A DNA stretch of 64,000 nucleotides from Saccharum officinarum (taxonomy: Eukaryota > Streptophyta > Magnoliopsida > Poales > Poaceae), in contig CM036168.1 of the NCBI GenBank assembly GCA_020631735.1, positions 100,088,036-100,152,035 on the forward strand, in the 5' to 3' direction. Each line of letters opens with the position of its first letter. Within the stretch, counting starts at the first letter, position 1. Positions 57,993-64,000 of the stretch are shown piece by piece. Both the position numbers and the translations under genes were made by a program. Below the pieces are notes generated by a model, which ran no database searches, was not told the origin of the DNA, and saw nothing but the letters and a program-made list of their open reading frames with translations.

Positions 57993-58400
57993 TGATTCTT
58001 GGAGCAGAGCAAAAATCATATGCTCCATGATTGCTTTCTTTTAGCCCTTTCGAAATCCAACCTAATCTCTCCCCCATTTTTACCATCCTTCTATTTTGAT
58101 TTAGTATTAATAGTACTAGTACTAATCAGATGAATATATAATTGACGCTTTTCTTCTCTCAAACGAGGAATTAAAGCCAGTCGGAACAAGGAACGAGAAC
58201 AACGAATTGTTGGATCTTGGTCTGGCATGCACAGACGCACAATGTAGTGCCAATCGTTAATCACAACTTTTTGGCTGTTGATTAATAGTAATAACATGCT
58301 AAAAGTGTTGGTTCCATCCTTTGACTAAACTAGATTAACGGGGCGATGATAGGTGCAGAAATTGGCGCATCACCACGCAGGAAGCTTGAAAAGGAAAAGG
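57993..58400 (+). other. Probable 3' UTR and downstream flank of PP2C gene
   Basis: AT-rich sequence directly after the TGA stop; AATAA-type words occur (for example near 58106 and 58280) but the polyadenylation site cannot be fixed. Confidence 0.5.
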
Positions 58401-59357
58401 AGTTTACTTCTGGAGTACCATGACTAGTGCTAAGAGCACGTTTAGCAAGAGCAGATTGTGATTGGTTGGCCCCGGCAGGCGGCAGGTTAACAAAGGGCAC
58501 GCTGGCACGGCAAGATGCTGATCTATTCGTGGGCCCGGCCGGCGGGACGAGTGAACGGAAATGCTCCGAAGTTTTCGTTTACGGAAATAAAAAACGGGCA
58601 TCTTTCCACAGGCGGAGGCGGGGGGCCTGAATGATGCGACCCACGAGCAATGGTTGGGATCGACGTGTCCTGCCTCTCCCTTTCCCTTTCCCTTTCGCCC
58701 TCGGCGTCGCGCGTTGGCGACGGAGCAATTGCCCTTATTGTGTCCGTTGGGCGATCAACCGGTCGGGTTAGGCGCCGCGAAGCCATTATTGAGGCCTGCG
58801 CCGCACCAGCAGCACCAGCACCGCGCCTTTTGGCCCGCCCGCGACCGCGATAGCTGCGCTCGCCCGGCGGCCTTGACACGTCTGTGTCTGTCTGGAGCGC
58901 TACGGCGGGGCGTGCCGGGAGTTCGCGCCGCTCGCACATGGCGCGGCTGGTTGGCAGGGGCTGGGTATTCCTGGATGTCGGAGAGACCGTAGGTAGGTCC
59001 GTGCGCAGCTTGGTGCCATGGGCCCATGGTGGGCGAGTGACTGTGTGCTGAGTCGACCCGCGTTGCTGAATTATTGATGCCCGTACGCGTCCTCCCGCGC
59101 CATGCCGGCGGGCCGCACCCGCACGCGCCAAACTCCCACGAATGTCGGCGTTGGCCGTTGGCGGAGAGGCAAGTCGAGCCGCAGCCGCCGAGGAGGGAGT
59201 TCTGGAGACGCAACAATCCTTTTTTTTTTCTTTTCCCTCTTCGATTCGAAGTGCCGGGTACGTCTGGGCTGGGCTGGCGAGCCGGACGTAGAATTCACAC
59301 AAAAGCGAGCGCATCGCCGTCGGAGATCTTAGCAAAGAAGATATCCCATGATATGTT
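58401..59357. other. GC-rich intergenic, no gene recognised
   Basis: Long open frames on both strands here (for example minus 59335-58523) have low-complexity Arg/Pro/Ala translation and no domains. I regard them as products of GC content. A CCCTTT repeat lies at about 58676-58697. Confidence 0.5.
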
Positions 59358-59443
59358 CGGCTATCGGCCTACTCCATCTCGAAGGAATTGGGACGGGAAA
59401 CGGCTATCGGCCTACTCCATCTCGAAGGAATTGGGACGGGAAA
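59358..59443. repeat. Two-copy 43-bp perfect tandem repeat
   Basis: Units 59358-59400 and 59401-59443 are identical, starting CGGCTATCGGCCTACTCC and ending GGGACGGGAAA. Confidence 0.95.
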
Positions 59444-59501
59444 GAGAGGAAAGCCATCGACCATCGTGCTACCGAAAAGCGGATCTAGAACGCTCCGTCC
59501 T

Positions 59502-59551
59502 ACTGCGTTGCTGCATGCTCATTTGCACTGCGTTGCTGCATGCTCATTTGC
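59502..59551. repeat. Two-copy 25-bp perfect tandem repeat
   Basis: ACTGCGTTGCTGCATGCTCA followed by TTTGC appears at 59502-59526 and 59527-59551, 58 bp after the 43-bp repeat. Confidence 0.95.
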
Positions 59552-60101
59552 GCATGCCATCGGCGCGTCCGCTCCACATCCAATCATCCATGCTTTTGTT
59601 ATCCGGTCATTGAGATGACGGGCATCAGGCGTAAACCTACAAGGCTACAAGAACCTTAACTAGTGGTATTGGATTAGATAAAGGTTTTAGGCCACCTGTT
59701 ATAATCCATGGCCAGAAAATTATGAACTGGAGTTAATCACAGAAGTAAATGTTTTTTTTTCTAAACTATGAATTGAAATTGAATGTCTAAGTGTATCACT
59801 TATGCTCACTGGCGTCTGAGAATTCGGGGACCTGCGAAATTCTAAATGGGGTCTAAATCAAGTGTCAAAATAAGACTTAACAATGTAAACTATCATCTAC
59901 ATGTTGCAGAAAATAGAATAGTATGGACTCACGCAAGACATCAAGTAATTTGTCTCCTCGATTCGTCGCTTGCGAGAGCCATGAAGCATGATGCACGAAG
60001 ATATAAAATAATCAAGCTACAATAGGCAACGTATTAGACATAGCTTAGGTCTCTTTGCTACACAGATGCTAGTTATATAATAAGGGACATGCTATATATC
60101 A
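59552..60101. other. AT-rich intergenic, nothing recognised
   Basis: No ORF or repeat could be supported. Confidence 0.5.
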
Positions 60102-60116
60102 GGTGCTTGAAATTCT

Positions 60117-61774
60117 TTTTTCGAGAACACGCATTGACGTGTATTTTATTAAGAAGAAGTGGGAGTGCCAAATGAATGGCATACACGACGCAACTATGGA
60201 AAAGTCCATAACGCAACACACGAACCACAGAGAAAGTGGTTGAGAACAAAATACACTAGAGAAAGAAACATGGTAGGGAGAGAGGCCTTCACCACCACCT
60301 AACCTACTGGACCTGTAGGGGATACCAATGCAAAGGACTGCCAGCTCGGGAGATGAAGCGGCGGTGGCAAAGCTTCCACCGCAAGGAGACAAGTCTGGCG
60401 GCAAAGCATCCACCCGAACAACCAACACGACGGCAAAGCATCCGCCAGAGGACACGCGGGAAAGCCCACCCGCGAAGAGGTAGCGACACGGCGGCAAAGC
60501 ATCCGCTAGAGACCCCACGGCAAAGCATCCGCAAGAGGAGAGCGACACATCCGCGAAGAGGAAGCGACAACGGCGGCAAAGCATCCGCCAGAGATCCCGC
60601 GGTAAAGCATCCGCAAGAGGGGAGCGACTACAGCGGCAAAGCATCCGCCTGGACAGCAACGACAGCAAAGCACCGTCGAGAAACAGATGACTGTGGCAAC
60701 ACCAACATCCGAGCTAGACAGACCAAAGCGAAGATAGAGTGGAGGCACGCGCAGGCACATCACAACCAAGAGCAACTCCTGCGAGAGGGGTAGGACGACA
60801 AGTAGTGCTCCAACGAATCCTCCAGGAAGGAAAATGACATCCGCAGACGCCAACAACGCTGTAAGAGCACACAGGCAGGACTTTCGTCCCTAGCCTGCCC
60901 CAGACGAACAGAACTTCGACGACGCCTTGAAGAAGGTACGTGACGCATGTTGCACCACCACCGCCGTCTCGGATGAACCAGGAAGGTTTTCACCCAAAGA
61001 TGAACGTCCACAACACCAAACTAGGCCGCTGAGAGTCAAGGAGAGGCCAGCCACAGTTCGGAACACCAGAAGGGGGCCAGCCGCCCCAGGTCGTGGGCCC
61101 TGCCGCTGGCCGCCGCTGCACCGCCCCAGGACGCCATGGAGTGGCACAAGAGCGTTGTCGCCCAGGTCTCGGTCGTGCAGGAGCGGTACGCCAGCGCCCG
61201 AGGGGACCCTGGCCCAGGCACCGGCCGCCCAGCCCGCACCGTCGCGGATCGACAGTAGCAGATCCGGCCCGCCGGGCGACGAGCACGCCGAAGAGCCGAG
61301 CCATGGGCCGGCCACCCCCGCCGCTGCCTGGGCGCATGGCGCGTCACCGGAGCGGCTCCACCCAGGCCCCGGCGCATAGGAGCGGGAAACCGCCCGCAGG
61401 CGGCCGCTGCCCATGCGTCGGCCACCCAATCCGCACTGTCGCAAATCGACGAGTAGGAGTCCAGATCCGGCCGAGGTGGCGCGGATCGGGCCCGCCGGCC
61501 GCCGAGCTCACCGGAGATCCACCGGGAAAAGGCAAGGTGGTGGAGGAGTGGGATGGAGAGAAGTGGGAGGGGGGTCGGGGGGCTGCGGTGGGCACCTTTT
61601 TTTTTGGGCCGCCGATGGCCGCCGCCGCCGTGCGCCGGAGGGCAGCGACGGCGGCCGGAGGGGAGTCGGGGAGGGGGAGGCCCTAGGGGCACGGCGGCAG
61701 TCGCCCCCGAGTTGCCCCTGCGGAGCGCTCGGGGGAGGGGAACGGGGAGGGGATCTTCATGTGTTTGTTCAGTT
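60117..61774 (-). mobile_element. Non-autonomous LINE-type insertion, 1.66 kb
   Basis: Flanked by a perfect 15-bp duplication GGTGCTTGAAATTCT (60102-60116 and 61775-61789). On the minus strand the right end is GC-rich (AACTGAACAAACACATGAAG, then GAGCGCTCCGCAGGGGCAAC), like grass L1 5' UTRs. The left end reads TTAATAAAATACACGTCAAT, GCGTGTTCTCG, then a short A tail, like L1 3' tails. A long TSD of variable-length type and an A-rich 3' end fit target-primed reverse transcription. No ORF1 or RT is found, so it is an internally deleted or SINE-like LINE derivative. The C-rich 61000-61700 part shows no recognised gene. Confidence 0.75.
60389..60690. repeat. Array of GGCAAAGCATCCGC words
   Basis: At least seven copies of (G)GCAAAGCATCCGC(C/A)(A/T)GAG occur at irregular spacing of about 28-58 bp, with an eighth degenerate copy near 60663. 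They lie inside the LINE-type insertion. Confidence 0.85.
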
Positions 61775-61854
61775 GGTGCTTGAAATTCTGCATCTAATTA
61801 GGCAATGATTCTCATTCAATGGATCTAAATCAGATAGCTTTGGAGCTTCTTCTT

Positions 61855-62361
61855 CCTTGGTTGTTTCCTTTTCGTTGTCAGGTGCTGTTGGTTCTCACTA
61901 ATTCTTGTATGAGCAATTTACTTGTGTATGTTATGGGTTTTTACTCTTTACCTAAGGGGCTTCATTCTAAGATGGATACTATTAGGTCTAGGTTTTTCTG
62001 TAGAGGCGCAAATGATGTTTTCAAATACCATATGTCTAAATGGGTATTTGTCTGTAAACACAAAATCCATGGGGGATTAGGGATCATTAATCTTGAAATC
62101 ATGAACTAATGTCTTCTAACCAAATGGATTTGAAAAATTGAAGTCGGTTCAGAGGATCTTTGGTGTAGATTGGTGAAAGCTAAATATGTGCACTTAGGGA
62201 ATTTCTTTTGCTCTAATCAAAAAGGAACATCTCAATTTTGGAAGGACTTACACAAAGTGAAACACATGTTCAAGTGGGGGCCGGAATATAGAGTGTTTAG
62301 AGGGGATAGGATCAGATTTTGGCGTGATTTATGGACAGGTAACACACCTCTGAAAATTTAG
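61855..62361 (+). pseudogene. LINE (L1-type) reverse transcriptase C-terminal remnant
   Basis: The plus strand shows VLTNSCMSNLLVYVMGFYSL, MDTIRSRFFCRGANDVFKYH, KWVFVCKHKIHGGLGIINLE, stops at about 62107 and 62132, then WCRLVKAKYVHLG, SQFWKDLHKVKHMF and GDRIRFWRDLWTGNTPLKI. This is the end of RT and the linker region of plant L1-type LINEs (the region before the zf-RVT domain). It is truncated on both sides and its orientation is opposite to the neighbouring insertion. Confidence 0.85.
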
Positions 62362-62370
62362 TATGCCTCC

Positions 62371-62670
62371 TTGTCGGCGTTTGGGCCCATGAGGGTCCTA
62401 ACCAACAAGTGAATTTGTGCTGCATGTCCCTAATCTAGATGGTGATGCAAAGAGAATACACGGGGGGTTTATCCTGGTTCGGGCAAAAGAATGCCCTACG
62501 TCCAGCGGGGGGAAGTATTGTATTTCCTTGCACCTAAGTGCTTGCGTAGGGGTTACAAGCTGTGAGAGAGGGAGCCGATCCCAAGTCTTAAAGAGAGAGT
62601 ACAAAGGAGATTGCTTGAGATGTTGATCTTCTGTGGTGGGGTGATGACTTGTTTCTTGCCTTATCCCCCC
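62371..62670. mobile_element. Gypsy-like LTR fragment
   Basis: TTGTCGGCGTTTGGGCCCAT, GGGTCCTAACC and GGTTTATCCTGGTTCGGGC resemble the starts of grass Ty3/gypsy LTRs. No opposite end or TSD is visible, so boundaries are approximate. Confidence 0.45.
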
Positions 62671-64000
62671 TTCGTAGAGTCCCCTGTTGTAGCAGAACCT
62701 CCTAAATTATATGGCCCACATGCACCTGTCATTGTCCCTAAGACCTCTGATGGCTATGCATGTACACCAGATAACCTAAGAAGATCTGTAGGGTGCCCTC
62801 ACAGGACCCCGATTCAACTACGTTTAACAACTCATACCAGGATCAACAAAGGAGTAACTACAACATTACAACATTTGTACAAAACTTTACATCAGAGTGC
62901 GGAAGAATAATAACGATAAATTTACAAATCATGATTAAGTTAACTTTTTACAAACTTAACTTGTATTGCGGAAGTCGAGTAGAACTACAGAAGACAACTT
63001 AGGTAGAACACCTAAGTTAGGAGAGGACAATCAAATCATGTCAAGCCCACTGACATGACCTAATTAGCAGCACCAGTTAGCACCTGCAACAAGGGTTAAC
63101 AAACCCTAAGTACTTGAGGGTACTCAACAAGACTTACCCGACTAAAGAAAAGATGCCAAGGGCATGCTAGCTTTAGGAAATCAAGGTACGGGTATTCAAG
63201 AATCAAAATTTTCTTTTGCAGAAAAGCTTACTAAAGTGAGTCCTTACCTTCAAAGTTTTACTTTTACCATTGATGGTTCATTAACCAATTCTAAGTGATC
63301 CTAATCTAGATCAAAGTAATTATCATCAAAACCTTTCTCATTCTTTCTTTCAATTTCAGTTCTTAACTACGATGCAAGTCAGGTGATCAAGTCTCCATAA
63401 CCGAGGAGCAACGACGATTTGAACCGATTATACCTAGCTGGGGATCCCTAACCTCACGACATATGTAGAACCGAATCTTGCATATATCAATCCTCATTTA
63501 GATCTCCCAAAACTAGAACGTGTCCATCGCCACCCGAGAGTACAGTACTCCTCGAATCTGGCCCGATTCTAGCCCCGAGGGTACACGCTACTCCCGCCAT
63601 CTCTCCACTCCCAGTGCGAGGTTAGACGTTCTCGTAATGGAATCACCAACATTTTGGGCTTACCCAAGACATGAGGCTAGTTGCAAAGTCTCGAACACAA
63701 TAGGCTTACAACGAACGGACCTTAACTGACAAGGCGGAAACACTACATTGAGACTCCTTTCCCAATGCATGTTAGCAGTGGCCAAACCACCCGCCCGATC
63801 TTTCAAGTTCATTCTCATATTTCAATATTCATTCAATATGCCGTCATGGCTATATAAACATTGCATTTAAAAGCTTAACTTCTAAGCATAGCGAAGCATA
63901 CTACGCATTTTCCGTAAAACAGGTATCAAGGTTGATATCACAATAATCAAGGATGATAATGCAGCAATTAGGTTATCACTCAACTCCTAATTACTTAATG
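62671..64000. other. Repeat-like sequence to window end, unclassified
   Basis: AT-rich, with phrases such as GGGTTAACAAACCCTAAGTA and GAGGGTACTCAACAAGACTT that I associate with grass LTR elements. No ORF with a recognisable domain. Probably part of an element that continues beyond the window. Confidence 0.35.

Noticed and set aside
58523..59335. 270-codon minus-strand open frame downstream of the PP2C gene
   Set aside because: Low-complexity Arg/Pro composition, with an RERERER stretch from a CCCTTT repeat; no homologous features.
60389..60690. Repeat array considered as CRISPR-like
   Set aside because: Spacing is irregular, units are degenerate, there are no cas genes, and the setting is a plant nuclear retroelement.
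60099..61692. Several long minus and plus open frames at 60.1-61.7 kb
   Set aside because: They translate the GGCAAAGCATCCGC array and the GC-rich LINE-type 5' region; no ORF1 or RT motifs.

Overview
This window is repeat-rich nuclear DNA from a grass. The Maximus/SIRE-type LTRs, the many Tourist and Stowaway MITEs and the GC-rich host genes point to a panicoid grass, most likely Andropogoneae (sorghum, sugarcane or Miscanthus). That assignment is an inference from repeat and gene character, not from a database match. There is one 100-N assembly gap at 17966-18065.

Only two host genes can be supported. One is a minus-strand DUF3475/DUF668 (PSI1-like) gene at about 19876-21318. Its reading frame is broken by at least seven one-base shifts but has no internal stops. 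The other is an intact four-exon clade A protein phosphatase 2C at 56460-57992 on the plus strand (411 codons). Its introns are GT-AG and ACGTG-core (ABRE-like) motifs cluster upstream. Clade A PP2Cs are negative regulators of abscisic acid signalling and are usually ABA-induced.

Most of the rest is transposable elements, layered as follows. (1) 1-591: a 303-bp tandem duplication. (2) 3212-13179: a minus-strand LTR retrotransposon with 2.3-kb near-identical LTRs, TSD ATGGC, a damaged gag and no pol. (3) About 13.3-17.97 kb: a decayed Mutator-like (MULE) transposase locus on the minus strand, ending at the assembly gap. (4) 22-33 kb: intergenic DNA with many Tourist and Stowaway MITEs and a 2.26-kb non-autonomous Helitron (30398-32659) inserted inside a Stowaway element. 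(5) 34108-38892: a minus-strand gag-only Ty3/gypsy-type element, TSD GTATG. (6) 39266-51351: an old Ty1/copia element with 0.23-kb LTRs, interrupted by three solo LTRs, each with a perfect 5-bp TSD. (7) 51.77-53.12 kb: a run of Tourist-like MITEs. (8) 53141-54995: two near-identical hAT-like elements, each with its own 8-bp TSD. (9) 60117-61774: a minus-strand LINE-type insertion with a 15-bp TSD, followed by a plus-strand LINE reverse-transcriptase remnant and a fragmentary LTR-like sequence to the window end.

I found no evidence of a new multi-gene system, CRISPR array or RNA gene. The most informative content is the nested insertion history, the LTR-encoded palindromic repeat arrays shared by related LTR families, the retroelement ORF that stays open across its polypurine tract into the LTR, and the contrast between the frame-broken DUF668 gene and the intact PP2C gene.
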